A stretch of 64,000 nt of DNA from Coriobacteriaceae bacterium (GCA_004557505.1 SFGZ01000005.1:96382-160381), one strand, 5' to 3'. Positions 53,156 to 62,156 are shown, counted from the first letter of the stretch. Program-made: numbers and translations. The notes: generated by a model not told the origin, from the sequence alone.

Positions 53156-53824
53156 CTACTCCTTCCCCGGGCCGGGCGGGTTGTCCCGCAGCCATTGGCC
53201 CACCATCGCGAGGTCGCTCTCGAGCAGCGGCTGCCAGTCGGCATGGTAGATGCAGGCCGCCGGGTGGAACGTGGGGCACACCACGAAGTGCCCCGTCTGG
53301 TACAGCTTGCCGCGCAGCGACGTGACGCCGGCCTCGGTGCGCAGCACGAACTGGGAGGCAAAGTTGCCCAGGCAGACAATGACGTCCGGCCACACGGAAC
53401 GGACCTGCTCCCGCAGGAAGGGCGAGCAGGCCGCGATCTCCTCGGGCTTGGGGTTGCGGTTTCCGGGCGGGCGGCACTTGATGACGTTGGCGATGTAGAT
53501 CTGGTCGCGCGTGAGACCGGCCAGCGAGAGGAGCGAGTCGAGCTTGTGCCCGGCGGCACCCACGAACGGCTCGCCCCGCAGGTCCTCGTTGCGTCCCGGA
53601 CCCTCGCCCACGAACATCACGCGCGCGTTGGGGTTGCCCACGCCAAACACGAGGTTCGTGCGCGTCTGCCCCAGGGGGCAGAGCTGGCAGTTGCCCATGA
53701 CGGAACGGATCTCCTCGAGCGTGACCTCCTGCGGTCCCTGGTGCTCATGGCCGGGAATGTGCATCACCGACATCTCTCCATCACCCTCCAAGAGGCTGGC
53801 GCGTTCGCGCCGGCGCCTAGACAT
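53156..53824 (-). CDS. uracil-DNA glycosylase, family 4-like ([4Fe-4S])
   Basis: Removes uracil from DNA at the start of base-excision repair. It has CQLCPLGQTRTNLVFGVGNPNARVMFVGEGPGRNED, where the CxxC supplies cluster ligands and GEGPG is motif A. GEPFVGAAGHKLD, VIKCRPPGNRNPKPEEIAAC (further Cys) and the C-terminal HPAA motif (VVCPTFHPAACIYHADW) follow. The gene overlaps the alr stop if the ATG at 53824 is used; inner ATGs at 53773 and 53764 would remove a basic, non-family stretch and are equally possible. Up to 222 residues. Confidence 0.92.
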   Translation of the reverse strand: MSRRRRERASLLEGDGEMSVMHIPGHEHQGPQEVTLEEIRSVMGNCQLCPLGQTRTNLVFGVGNPNARVMFVGEGPGRNEDLRGEPFVGAAGHKLDSLLSLAGLTRDQIYIANVIKCRPPGNRNPKPEEIAACSPFLREQVRSVWPDVIVCLGNFASQFVLRTEAGVTSLRGKLYQTGHFVVCPTFHPAACIYHADWQPLLESDLAMVGQWLRDNPPGPGKE

Positions 53825-54974
53825 AGACCTTCTCGAGGCGCATGCCGAAGTCGCACACGACCTCGTAGTTGATGGTGTCGCGGAGCTTGGCCATCTCGTC
53901 GGCGGAGATCTCCTCGTCGCCGTCGCGGCCTATGACGGTCACCACGTCACCCATCTCAACCGGCTTGGCCGGGCGGTATGCGCGGGCGTTGTTCACGTCC
54001 ACCGCAAACATGAACTGGTCCATGCAGATGCGGCCCACCTGGCGGCAGCGCGCGCCGTTCACGATGACGTCCATGTTGTTCGAGAGCGTGCGGGCGAGGC
54101 CGTCCGCGTAGCCGATGGGCACGGTGGCCACCTGCATGTTCTGCCTGGGGACGCGCCAGGTGAGGCCATAGCCCACGCCGTCCCCCACGTTTGGATAGAT
54201 GGCACGGGTAACGCGACCGCGAACGCTCATGACCGGCTCAAGCTGGATGCGCGGCGCCGTGGTCTCGGCGGGCTGCAAGCCATAGAGGCCGATGCCAATG
54301 CGGCACATGTCGAAGTGGCACTCGGGATGCAGGACCGTCCCCGGCGTGTTGTCGCAGTGGACAAGGCCGGTCTCAAGGCCCGCCTCGCGCACCGCCGAGA
54401 CGGCCTCCTGAAAGCGGTTGAGCTGGAGCGCGAAGTCCCAGTCATCGATGAGGTCGGCGGTGGCGAAGTGCGTGAACATGCCAGCGCACTCGAGCCCGCG
54501 GTGGAAGTCTATGGTGCGCCTCAGCTCGAGCACGTGCTCGCGGCGCACGCCAAGGCGCGTCATGCCGGTGTCGACGGCCAGGTGGTAGCGGGCGACCTTG
54601 CCCGACGCGGCCGCGCACTCGCCCAGCGCGAGGGCAAACTCGGGCGTGTAGACCGAGGGCATGACGTCGTGGTCCACGAGGGTCTGCACGCAATCTGCGG
54701 GCGGCTCGGAGAGCACGAGGATGGGCCACTCGATGCCTGCCTGGCGCAGGCTCACCGCCTCGCCCACGGTGGCAACGGCGAACTGGTCCGCGCCCGCGGA
54801 GCGCATGGCGCGCACGCAGCGCTCGGCCCCGTGGCCATAGGCGTCCGACTTCACGACGCACATCATCTTGACGCCGGGCTTAAGGAGCGCCTTGAACTTG
54901 CGCGTGTTCCGCTTGAGGGCCGAGAGGTCCACCTCCACCCAGGACCATCTACTCGCAGGGCTCTGAACTGCCAT
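53817..54974 (-). CDS. alr: alanine racemase
   Basis: A PLP enzyme making D-alanine for peptidoglycan. 385 residues. The PLP-binding Lys42 is in MCVVKSDAYGHGAERCVRA, and the second catalytic Tyr is in GDGVGYGLTW. TGMTRLGVR, THFATAD and ICMDQFMFAVD are typical segments. The ATG at 54974 has a G-rich ribosome site. It lies 13 bases after nnr and overlaps the uracil-DNA glycosylase start: a dense minus-strand operon. The order acpS-nnr-alr-tsaE-tsaB/D is a common bacterial arrangement. Confidence 0.96.
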   Translation of the reverse strand: MAVQSPASRWSWVEVDLSALKRNTRKFKALLKPGVKMMCVVKSDAYGHGAERCVRAMRSAGADQFAVATVGEAVSLRQAGIEWPILVLSEPPADCVQTLVDHDVMPSVYTPEFALALGECAAASGKVARYHLAVDTGMTRLGVRREHVLELRRTIDFHRGLECAGMFTHFATADLIDDWDFALQLNRFQEAVSAVREAGLETGLVHCDNTPGTVLHPECHFDMCRIGIGLYGLQPAETTAPRIQLEPVMSVRGRVTRAIYPNVGDGVGYGLTWRVPRQNMQVATVPIGYADGLARTLSNNMDVIVNGARCRQVGRICMDQFMFAVDVNNARAYRPAKPVEMGDVVTVIGRDGDEEISADEMAKLRDTINYEVVCDFGMRLEKVYV

Positions 54975-54987
54975 GCCTTCGCCCCCC

Positions 54988-56610
54988 CTACTTGCCCTGG
55001 TCACTGTCATCGGCGTCGGGAAAGGTCACGTGCTCCCCCAGGGCGTCGTCCGCAATGCCCAGCTCGTCAATGATGTCTGCAGCCATGACGCCCCTCGAGC
55101 CCATGCGCTCCGCCGCGAGCGAGGCCGCATAGCCGTGCAGCTCGCAGGAGAGGGCGCAGAGAAGGGGCAGGCTGTCAACGCGCCCGTAGGACTGCGCCAG
55201 CTTGGACGCGATGATGCCGCCCAAGACGTCCCCCGAGCCGGCGGTGGCAAGCGCCGCGGGACCGGGTTTGGGGAGGATGGCCTGATCGACCCCCACGCAC
55301 CCCGTCGCGGTGCCCTTGGAAACCACGACCAGCTCGGAACCCCCGTCCGACCACACGATCTTGCGTGCGTCCTCCAGCTGTTCCACCAGCGAGGCGGGCG
55401 GGTTGTCCTCCCTGCCCACAAGGCGGCCAAGCTCGCGGCGGTGCGGAGTGAGCACGATGGGCGTACTCCTGCGGAGGATCTCGGGGAAGTCGGGCAGCTG
55501 GCCCGAGGTCAGGCGGGCAATGCAGTTGAGCGCGTCCGCGTCGAGCACGAGCGGGGCCTGCGCGGCGAGAAGCGCCGAGACGACCGCCACGGTACCGCCG
55601 GAGACGCGCATGCCGGGTCCGGCGAGCACGGCCGAGCGCTTCTCGGCCAGCTTGGTCACGATGGGCGCGGCCTCCTTGGAGATGGTGCCGTCCTCGTCAC
55701 AGGGAAGCCCCACCACGGGAATCTCGAGCACATGGGCCTGCACCTGCGGCACGATGCAGGAGGGGACGGCCAGCGTGACGTAGCCGGCGCCGGCGCGCGC
55801 AGCCGCGCGGGCCGCCAGGACGGGCGCGCCCACAAAGCGGGAGGACCCGCCCACAACCAGCACCGAGCCGCGCGAGAACTTGTCCACCGCCGTGGTGGGC
55901 GGAACCATCACGTCAAGGTAGTCCTCGAGGTCGGTGCGCCAGGCCACCGGGTCTGCCTCGACCACGATCTGTTCGGTCTGCTCGGCAAGCGGAGCCACGA
56001 CGATGGAGCCGCACACGTCACGACCGTCGTCGGCGAGAAGGCCGGGCTTCAGACACAGCATGGTGACCGTGAGATCTGCCACGACGCAGGCACCGGGGGC
56101 CTGCCCCGTCTGGGCCGAGAGGCCGCTGGGCACGTCCACGGCAACCACGCGCACGCCGGAGCTGTTCACGCAGTCGATCCAGATGTCGAAGGGCGGGCGG
56201 ACCTCGCCGTGGAAGCCCGTGCCAAGCATGCAGTCGAGCGCCACGTCAGACGCCGAGAGAAGCCCCTCAAGCTCGTCGCGAGACGGTCCCACCAGCGTGG
56301 AGACGCCCGCGCGCACGGCACGCTGCGCCACCTGGCGGGCAAGGTCGCCGGAGAGCTGATCGGGCTCGACGGGCGTGACAACCTTCACGTTGACGCCATG
56401 GGCGAGCAGGGCCTCGGCCGCAACCCAGCCGTCGCCCCCGTTGTTGCCCATGCCGACGAGGATCACGGCATTCTGCACGCCTCCCAGGGCGAGCCCCTCC
56501 CGGGCCGCCGCGCATCCTGCACGGTGCATGAGCTCGGAGACGCTCACGCCCACGCGGGTGAGCGCGACCTCGACGCGCTTGACGTCTTCGACGTTGAGTA
56601 CGGGCTGCAT
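54988..56610 (-). CDS. nnr: bifunctional NAD(P)H-hydrate repair enzyme (epimerase plus ADP-dependent dehydratase)
   Basis: Repairs damaged NAD(P)H hydrates. 540 residues. The N-terminal YjeF_N/NnrE domain (1-215) has GNNGGDGWVAAEAL and VVAVDVPSGLSAQTG. The C-terminal NnrD domain (230-520) has KFSRGSVLVVGGSSRFVGAPVLAARAA, VLTPHRRELGRL and the catalytic ATAGSGDVLGGIIAS. Both halves look intact. It follows acpS closely (gap six bases) and precedes alr. ATG start at 56610. Confidence 0.95.
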   Translation of the reverse strand: MQPVLNVEDVKRVEVALTRVGVSVSELMHRAGCAAAREGLALGGVQNAVILVGMGNNGGDGWVAAEALLAHGVNVKVVTPVEPDQLSGDLARQVAQRAVRAGVSTLVGPSRDELEGLLSASDVALDCMLGTGFHGEVRPPFDIWIDCVNSSGVRVVAVDVPSGLSAQTGQAPGACVVADLTVTMLCLKPGLLADDGRDVCGSIVVAPLAEQTEQIVVEADPVAWRTDLEDYLDVMVPPTTAVDKFSRGSVLVVGGSSRFVGAPVLAARAAARAGAGYVTLAVPSCIVPQVQAHVLEIPVVGLPCDEDGTISKEAAPIVTKLAEKRSAVLAGPGMRVSGGTVAVVSALLAAQAPLVLDADALNCIARLTSGQLPDFPEILRRSTPIVLTPHRRELGRLVGREDNPPASLVEQLEDARKIVWSDGGSELVVVSKGTATGCVGVDQAILPKPGPAALATAGSGDVLGGIIASKLAQSYGRVDSLPLLCALSCELHGYAASLAAERMGSRGVMAADIIDELGIADDALGEHVTFPDADDSDQGK

Positions 56611-56616
56611 ATCGTT

Positions 56617-57219
56617 CTACTCCTTGGCTGGCTCGGCCGGCGCGGGCGCGTCTGCGGCGCCCCCGGCATCGCCTTCCTCTTGTGTCGTCTGGGTGTCGGT
56701 GACGGGATGTTCTCCCGACATGTCGACCATTATCCCATCTTGCGCGCGCTCGAGCTCGTCTAATACGGAACGCGCCTCACGAAACGAGGCGGCAAGCTCG
56801 CGCTCCGGATCGGGCCGGTCCTCGGGCCGGGGGCGAACCTCGTCGGTCACGGCCACGGCGTTGGCAACCGCCACCTCGCGCGTATAGGAGAGCGAGAGCG
56901 CCACCTCGCGCACGCCACCCTCGCGCGCAACCCGGGCTGCGCGGCCGGCGAGCAGCGCGCGGGGCCTCCCCTGCGCGTCCGTGGTCACCGAGACGTCCGA
57001 GAAGCCCACGCCATTCGAGAAGCCCGTGCCCAGCGCCTTGACAACGGCCTCGCGCGCCGCGAAGCGCGCGGCGTAGTGCTGGGCCGGCCGGGCGCACGAG
57101 TCGCAGTAGGCGCGCTCCTCCTCCGTGAACACGCGGCGGACGAACGACGGCCTGCGGCGCATGGTGCGCTCCATGCGCGCGATCTCGAGCATGTCAACGC
57201 CGATGCCAGCTAGGGTCAT
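56617..57219 (-). CDS. acpS: holo-[acyl-carrier-protein] synthase with acidic C-terminal extension
   Basis: Transfers phosphopantetheine to acyl carrier protein. The first 125 residues are a complete AcpS: GIGVDMLEIARM (Mg-binding Asp), FVRRVFTEEERAYCD, AARFAAREAVVKALGTG (Glu ligand) and VALSLSYTREVAVANAV. Residues about 128-200 are an extra acidic, Pro/Ala/Glu-rich tail not seen in the usual 120-residue enzyme, probably disordered. It starts three bases after the glmS stop. The tail has normal codon use, so it is not a misread. Confidence 0.93.
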   Translation of the reverse strand: MTLAGIGVDMLEIARMERTMRRRPSFVRRVFTEEERAYCDSCARPAQHYAARFAAREAVVKALGTGFSNGVGFSDVSVTTDAQGRPRALLAGRAARVAREGGVREVALSLSYTREVAVANAVAVTDEVRPRPEDRPDPERELAASFREARSVLDELERAQDGIMVDMSGEHPVTDTQTTQEEGDAGGAADAPAPAEPAKE

Positions 57220-57222
57220 GCG

Positions 57223-59073
57223 CTACTCCACCGTGACGGACTTGGCGAGGTTCCTGGGCTTGTCCACGTCGCAGCCGCGCGAGCGCGCGACGTAGCGCGC
57301 CAGCACCTGCAAGTGTACGACGGCCACGATGGGCACGAGGAGCTCGTCGTCGACGGGCGGAATCCACAGCACGTGCTCGCAGAGCGACGCCACGGACTCG
57401 TCGCCGTCGGTGGCGATGGCCACGCAGGCGGCGCCGCGGGCGATGACCTCCTGGATGTTGGAGACGGTCTTGTCGTGTACGCGGTCCTCGGGGACGATGG
57501 CCACCACGGGGAAGCCGGGCTCGAGCAGGGCGATGGGGCCATGCTTCATCTCGCCGGCGGGGTACGCCTCGGCGTGCAGATAGCTTATCTCCTTGAGCTT
57601 GAGCGCGCCCTCATAGGCGGTGGTGGAGTTGACGCCCCGACCGAGGAACAGCGCCGAGTGCGCGCGGCGGAAGACGGCTGCGGCCTGCTTGTCCTGCCAG
57701 GCGCGGGCCAGCACGGTGCGGATGAGGCCGGGCAGCGTGGCGAGGTCGGCGTAGTGGCCTCTCACCTCGATTGCCCCCATGCGGCCGTTGGCCTGCGCCA
57801 GGCGCAACGCAAAGAGCGCGCAGGCCACCATCTGTGCCGTGTAGGCCTTGGTGGAGCACACGCAGACCTCTGGCCCCGCCTGCACGTAGAGCACGCCGTC
57901 CGACTCGCGCGCGGCCGAGGAGCCCAGCACGTTGGTAACGGCGAAGACCCTGCACCCCATGCCCCTCATGCGGCGCGCCGCCATGAGGGTGTCCGCCGTC
58001 TCGCCGGACTGCGTGATGATCATGCAGAGCGTGTGACCGGTGACGAGCACGTCCTGCTCGTAGTTGAACTCGGATGCGTACTCGCAGACCACCGGGACGT
58101 GCGCCCAGGTCTGGATGAGGGCCCTGGCAATGAGCCCCACGTGGTAGGAGGTGCCGCAGGCGATGATGAAGACGCGATCGACGGCCGCGAGGTCCCCCTC
58201 GCTCATGCGCAGCTCGTCCAGAAGGATGCCCCTCTCGCCCAAGCGGCCCTTGAGCAGGCGCTCGATGGCCTCGGGCTGCTCGGAGATCTCCTTCTCCATG
58301 AAGTCGGCATAGCCGCCGAGCGTGGCCGCCGAGGCGTCCCAGTCGATGTCGAAGGTGCTTGGGTGCTCGATGGCGGTGCCGTCGGCGTCGCGGACGGTGA
58401 CCTTGCCGGACTGCTCGAGGAGGGCGACCTGGCCGTCCTCGAGCTGGATGACGTGGGAGGTCACGCTTGCGAGCGGCATGACGTCAGAGGCGGCGTAGGC
58501 GCCGTCGGGCGTGGAGGCCACCACAAGCGGCGAGCCGTTGCGTGCAACAACAAGCTGGCCGGGGGCATCGGCGCACACGACGGCAAGCGCCCAGGAGCCC
58601 TCGAGGCGGCTCACGGCGTTGCCCACGGCCGCGACCAGGTCGCCCTTGCAGGGGCCAGCCCAGGCGTCCTCGACGAGATGCGCGAGGACCTCGGAGTCCG
58701 TGTCGGAGGCGAAGTCGTGACCGCTGTGGGTCAGGTAGCTGCGAAGCTCCCGGCAGTTCTCGATGATGCCGTTGTGGACGATGGCGATGCGGCCGGTGCA
58801 GTCCAGGTGCGGATGCGCGTTCTTGTCGGTTGGGGCACCGTGCGTGGCCCAGCGCGTGTGCGCGATGCCCGTGGTGCCCGTAAGGTTTGCGGTCTCGCAG
58901 CGGTCGGCGAGGACCGAGACGCGACCGGCGCACTTTACGCCGTGAAGCTCGCCGTCTGGCGAGAGCACCTCGACGCCTGCCGAGTCATAGCCGCGATACT
59001 CGAGCATCGCCAGCCCCTCGAGAAGGAACTGCGCGGCCTGCTTCTTGCCGGTGTACCCCACGATTCCGCACAT
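57223..59073 (-). CDS. glmS: glutamine-fructose-6-phosphate aminotransferase (isomerising)
   Basis: The first step of UDP-GlcNAc synthesis, making glucosamine-6-phosphate. 616 residues. The start MCGIVGYTG gives the catalytic Cys2 once Met is removed. The glutaminase domain has GIAHTRWATHGAP, LVEDAWAGPC and LEGSWALAVV. The two SIS domains have IIACGTSYHVGLIARALI, TQSGETADTL and GRGVNSTTAYEGALKLKEISYLHAEAY, and the end is DKPRNLAKSVTVE. No glmS ribozyme was seen in the 168-base leader. glmM lies directly upstream on the same strand, so the two consecutive enzymes are co-expressed. Confidence 0.97.
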   Translation of the reverse strand: MCGIVGYTGKKQAAQFLLEGLAMLEYRGYDSAGVEVLSPDGELHGVKCAGRVSVLADRCETANLTGTTGIAHTRWATHGAPTDKNAHPHLDCTGRIAIVHNGIIENCRELRSYLTHSGHDFASDTDSEVLAHLVEDAWAGPCKGDLVAAVGNAVSRLEGSWALAVVCADAPGQLVVARNGSPLVVASTPDGAYAASDVMPLASVTSHVIQLEDGQVALLEQSGKVTVRDADGTAIEHPSTFDIDWDASAATLGGYADFMEKEISEQPEAIERLLKGRLGERGILLDELRMSEGDLAAVDRVFIIACGTSYHVGLIARALIQTWAHVPVVCEYASEFNYEQDVLVTGHTLCMIITQSGETADTLMAARRMRGMGCRVFAVTNVLGSSAARESDGVLYVQAGPEVCVCSTKAYTAQMVACALFALRLAQANGRMGAIEVRGHYADLATLPGLIRTVLARAWQDKQAAAVFRRAHSALFLGRGVNSTTAYEGALKLKEISYLHAEAYPAGEMKHGPIALLEPGFPVVAIVPEDRVHDKTVSNIQEVIARGAACVAIATDGDESVASLCEHVLWIPPVDDELLVPIVAVVHLQVLARYVARSRGCDVDKPRNLAKSVTVE

Positions 59074-59241
59074 GTCTGGTCCCCTCGCCCACAGATTACG
59101 GGTAGCTTGCGCGTCTGCGCCACCCTGGCGCGCGACGCATAGAGTCTATCAGTCACGGGTCACGTCCCCGCAGCCCAGCTGGTATCAACGGAGAGAAACC
59201 ACGCCGCCGGCTTGGGGCGCTGCGGCGCGGGTTGCGATGCA

Positions 59242-60579
59242 CTACTCCTTGAACGGCTCCAAGGCCTTGAGGACGATGGCGGTGGCCTCCTGGCACAGGC
59301 CCTCCTCCGGAGCCTCCGCGAGCACGCGGACCACAGGCTCGGTGCCCGAGGCGCGCACCAGCACGCGGCCGTTGCCCTCGAGGAACCTCTCCGCCTCGAC
59401 CACGGCCTCCTTGACCTCGGACGCGGCCATGGCACCGTCCTTGTCGGCGACGCGCACGTTCACGAGCTGCTGCGGGTAGAGCGCGACGGGGCGGGTGAGC
59501 TCGGAGAGCTTCTCGCGCTCGGCACGCAGGACCTCCATGATGCGCAGGCTTGTCATGATGCCGTCACCGGTCTTCTCGAGGTCACCGAAGATGATGTGGC
59601 CGGACTGCTCGCCACCCAGGGTGTAGCCATGCTCCATCATGCAGGCCCACACGTTCTTGTCGCCCACGGCGGTCTTCTCGTAGGAGAGGCCTGCGGCGTC
59701 GAGGGCCCTGAAGAAGCCGAAGTTGCTCATCACCGTGGGAACCACGGTGTTTTTGGCGAGGCGGCCGTGCTTGGCCATGTAGGTGCCGCACACGTAGAGG
59801 ATGAGGTCGCCGTCGACAACGCGGCCGCGCTCGTCCACGGCAAGGCAGCGGTCGGCGTCGCCGTCGTAGGCGAAGCCCACGTCGAGGCCGTTGCGCACGA
59901 CGAAATCCTGCAGGCGCTGGATGTGAGTGGAGCCGCAGTCCACGTTGATGTTGAAGCCATTGGGCGCATTGTTGATGACGTGCGTCTCGGCGCCCATGGC
60001 ATCGAAGACGGGGCGCGCGACGCTGGAGGCGGCACCGTTCGCGCAGTCCAGACCCACCTTGACGCCCTGCATGGAAAAGCCGCAGGAGGAGATGAGGTGT
60101 GCGATGTAGCGGTTTCTGCCCTGCATGTAGTCGACGGTGCAGCCGATGGCGTCGCCGGTGGCGAGGGGCACTTCGAGCTTGCCGTCGATGTAGTCCTCGA
60201 GCTGCTTCAGGACGTCCTCGTCCATCTTGTAGCCATCGCGGTTCACAAGCTTGATGCCGTTGTCCGTGAAGGGGTTGTGACTCGCGGTGATCATGACGCC
60301 GCAGTCGAATCCGCCGTCGGTGACCTCATACGAGACGCCCGGCGTGGGGATGACGTGCAGCATGTAGGCGTCGGCACCGCTGGCAACCATGCCCGCGACC
60401 AGCGCAGATTCGAACATGTAGCTTGAGCGACGAGTGTCTTTGCCAATGAGCACGCGAGCCTTGGTGCCCCGACGGGCGCCGTAGTACCAGCCCACGAAGC
60501 GTCCGATCTTGTACGCGTGGTCGACGTTCAGGCCCTCGTTTGCCCTGCCCCTAAATCCATCGGTTCCGAAGTACTTCAT
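59242..60579 (-). CDS. glmM: phosphoglucosamine mutase
   Basis: Converts glucosamine-6-P to glucosamine-1-P for UDP-GlcNAc. 445 residues. MKYFGTDGFRGRAN is the family start; the phospho-Ser100 is in GVMITASHNPF; the Mg loop is FAYDGDADRCLAV; substrate loop GYTLGGEQSGHIIF and phosphate-binding RASGTEPVVRVL close the protein. The ATG at 60579 has AAGGAG at seven bases. It is the first gene of the long minus-strand operon ending at the TsaB-RimI-TsaD gene. Confidence 0.97.
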   Translation of the reverse strand: MKYFGTDGFRGRANEGLNVDHAYKIGRFVGWYYGARRGTKARVLIGKDTRRSSYMFESALVAGMVASGADAYMLHVIPTPGVSYEVTDGGFDCGVMITASHNPFTDNGIKLVNRDGYKMDEDVLKQLEDYIDGKLEVPLATGDAIGCTVDYMQGRNRYIAHLISSCGFSMQGVKVGLDCANGAASSVARPVFDAMGAETHVINNAPNGFNINVDCGSTHIQRLQDFVVRNGLDVGFAYDGDADRCLAVDERGRVVDGDLILYVCGTYMAKHGRLAKNTVVPTVMSNFGFFRALDAAGLSYEKTAVGDKNVWACMMEHGYTLGGEQSGHIIFGDLEKTGDGIMTSLRIMEVLRAEREKLSELTRPVALYPQQLVNVRVADKDGAMAASEVKEAVVEAERFLEGNGRVLVRASGTEPVVRVLAEAPEEGLCQEATAIVLKALEPFKE

Positions 60580-60760
60580 TTCTCGCTCCTTGTTTCGGGG
60601 TACCGGTCGTACGCAAGCGGATGCGATTTTATCAGTTGCCTGTGGGCACACTGTGGGTCAGGCAGGCTGCGCGGAACTATGCCTTGAAGCCGGGCGAGAA
60701 GCCGCCGGCGTCACGCCTTTTGTGACAGGGGCGGCTTCGACCTGTGAGGAACTGCGCTAA

Positions 60761-61012
60761 GTGCGGAAAAGGGACCTATCGAACGGCTTTTGCCACTTCG
60801 CTGCACAAAAATGGATTATCGAACGGATGTTCTGACGGCAAGATATCAAGTTCTGTACTATGATTCCATAGATATGCATATTTTATTATAAGTATGCAAA
60901 TAACTGCAAACTTAATTCAATCATTGATCTTATGACTCGGGACGCGCCGTTCGATAGGGCACTTTTGTGCTGGGAAGTCCCAAACCCTGTTCGATAAGCC
61001 CTTTTTGTGCCG
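60761..61012. repeat. symmetric element: two inverted pairs of a 26-bp repeat around an AT-rich core
   Basis: Copies: 60761-60786 and 60801-60826 (minus), 60947-60972 and 60987-61012 (plus). Each reads C-C/T-GTTCGATA, three or four variable bases, C-n-CTTTT/TTTTT, then GTGC or CGCAC. Both pairs have exactly 40 bases from start to start. The core between the pairs is AT-rich. Confidence 0.75.
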
Positions 61013-61031
61013 GGCGGCCATGGAGCCGCAC

Positions 61032-61068
61032 AAAAAAATCGGGACCCGCAGCGAATGCGGATCCCGAT
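61032..61068 (-). terminator. rho-independent terminator of rplM-rpsI
   Basis: On the minus strand ATCGGGATCCGCA/TGCGGGTCCCGAT forms a 13-base-arm hairpin with one mismatch, followed by seven T, 24 bases beyond the rpsI stop. Confidence 0.9.
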
Positions 61069-61091
61069 AAGGGGCGAAACGGTGAGAAAGC

Positions 61092-61487
61092 CTAGCGCTT
61101 CGAGAACTGCGGGCGCTTGCGGGCCTTCTTGAGACCGTACTTCTTGCGCTCGACCGCGCGGGAGTCACGGGTGAGGAAGCCAGCCTTCTTGAGCTCATCG
61201 CGGTACTCGCCGGCCTGGAGAAGCGCGCGGGCAATACCAAGGCGAAGAGCGCCGGACTGGCCGTTGATGCCGCCCCCGTCACAGCGGGCAAGGACATCGA
61301 AGGACTCGGCGGTCTCAGTCAGGCGGAGGGGTGCAGCGGCGTTGTCAACGAGCTGCTGGCGGCCAAAGTACTGGGCAGCGTCGCGGCCGTTGACGACGAT
61401 CTTGCCGGTGCCGGGAACGAGGCGGACGCGAGCGACAGCCTCCTTGCGACGGCCGGTGCCGGTATAAACAACGGTGTTGTCAGCCAT
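61092..61487 (-). CDS. rpsI: 30S ribosomal protein S9
   Basis: 131 residues. TGRRKEAVARVRLVPGTGKIVVNGRD, GGGINGQSGALRLGIARAL and the basic tail ERKKYGLKKARKRPQFSKR, which reaches the ribosomal P site, are diagnostic. It follows rplM by three bases (ATG at 61487), the universal pairing. A strong terminator ends the unit. Confidence 0.98.
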   Translation of the reverse strand: MADNTVVYTGTGRRKEAVARVRLVPGTGKIVVNGRDAAQYFGRQQLVDNAAAPLRLTETAESFDVLARCDGGGINGQSGALRLGIARALLQAGEYRDELKKAGFLTRDSRAVERKKYGLKKARKRPQFSKR

Positions 61488-61490
61488 CGG

Positions 61491-61931
61491 TTAAGCCTCC
61501 ACATCGATCTTGACGGGGTTCTGGGCGGCATGCGGGTGCTCGGGGCCAGCGTAGACCTTAAGCTTCATACCCTGCTTGCGACCAAGGGTGGTCTTGGGAA
61601 GCATGCCCTTGACGGCGTGCTCGATCACGCGCTCGGGATGCTTGGCCATGGCCTCCTTGAAGGACTCCGTCTTGAGTCCGCCAAGGTAGCCGGAGTAGCG
61701 CCAGTAGGACTTGGTGTTTGCCTTGTTGCCGGTAAGAACGATCTTATCGGCATTGATGACAATCACGAAGTCACCGGTGTCCGCATTGGGAGTGTACTGG
61801 GGCTTGTTCTTGCCGCGGAGAATCATGGCGGCCTGGGTCGCAAGGCGACCGAGCGTCATGCCGTCGGCGTCGATGAGCACCCACTTGCGCTCGACTTCGC
61901 CCGTCTTGGCGAACTGAGTCGACTTCTTCAC
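61491..61931 (-). CDS. rplM: 50S ribosomal protein L13
   Basis: 146 residues; one of the first proteins to bind 23S rRNA. WVLIDADGMTLGRLATQAAMILRGKNKPQYTPN, GDFVIVINADKIVLTGNK and MLPKTTLGRKQGMKLKVYAGPEHPHAAQNP are diagnostic. The start is a GTG at 61931 with AGGAGG nine bases upstream; longer readings have no ribosome site. A palindrome overlaps its promoter region. Confidence 0.98.
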   Translation of the reverse strand: MKKSTQFAKTGEVERKWVLIDADGMTLGRLATQAAMILRGKNKPQYTPNADTGDFVIVINADKIVLTGNKANTKSYWRYSGYLGGLKTESFKEAMAKHPERVIEHAVKGMLPKTTLGRKQGMKLKVYAGPEHPHAAQNPVKIDVEA

Positions 61932-62030
61932 TTGACTCCTCCTACACACATCTTGAATGGCTGCCCCTGGACAGGCCGCCGTGCTTTTTCGAAACAGAGG
62001 TTACGGGGCTCTGGGTGGAAAAGCCTTAAA

Positions 62031-62052
62031 ATTATACAGCTATACATAGCTG
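62031..62052 (-). promoter_or_regulatory. rplM promoter region: -10 TATAAT with a 16-bp palindrome in the spacer
   Basis: On the minus strand TATAAT (62036-62031) is preceded at once by CAGCTATGTATAGCTG (62052-62037), arms of seven perfect bases around GT. The palindrome fills the -10/-35 spacer, a classic operator place, or could fold in RNA if transcription starts upstream. No clear -35 is present. Confidence 0.5.
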
Positions 62053-62156
62053 GATTCACAGGCTTTTTTCCCACACAAATTCGACAGGCGAGGCGAGCGG
62101 CGAGGGAAAGCGGCGGTGAGAGGCCATTGCTGGGGGCAATCACGGAGTGATGGGGC

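Larger units (their letters stand above)
60580..61091. other. intergenic stretch upstream of glmM with a symmetric repeat element
   Basis: It holds the rpsI terminator (61032-61068), four 26-bp repeats (60761-61012) and, between them, about 120 AT-rich bases (60827-60946) that stand out from the GC-rich surroundings and could carry the glmM promoter. No gene is present. Confidence 0.6.

Noticed and set aside
59074..59241. glmS ribozyme between glmM and glmS
   Set aside because: The conserved catalytic core sequence is not visible, and glmS is simply downstream of glmM in one operon.
61021..61045. Fifth copy of the 26-bp repeat next to the 60.8-kb cluster
   Set aside because: The GTGC next to a T-run on the minus strand is only the tail of the rpsI terminator; the GTTCGATA half is missing.
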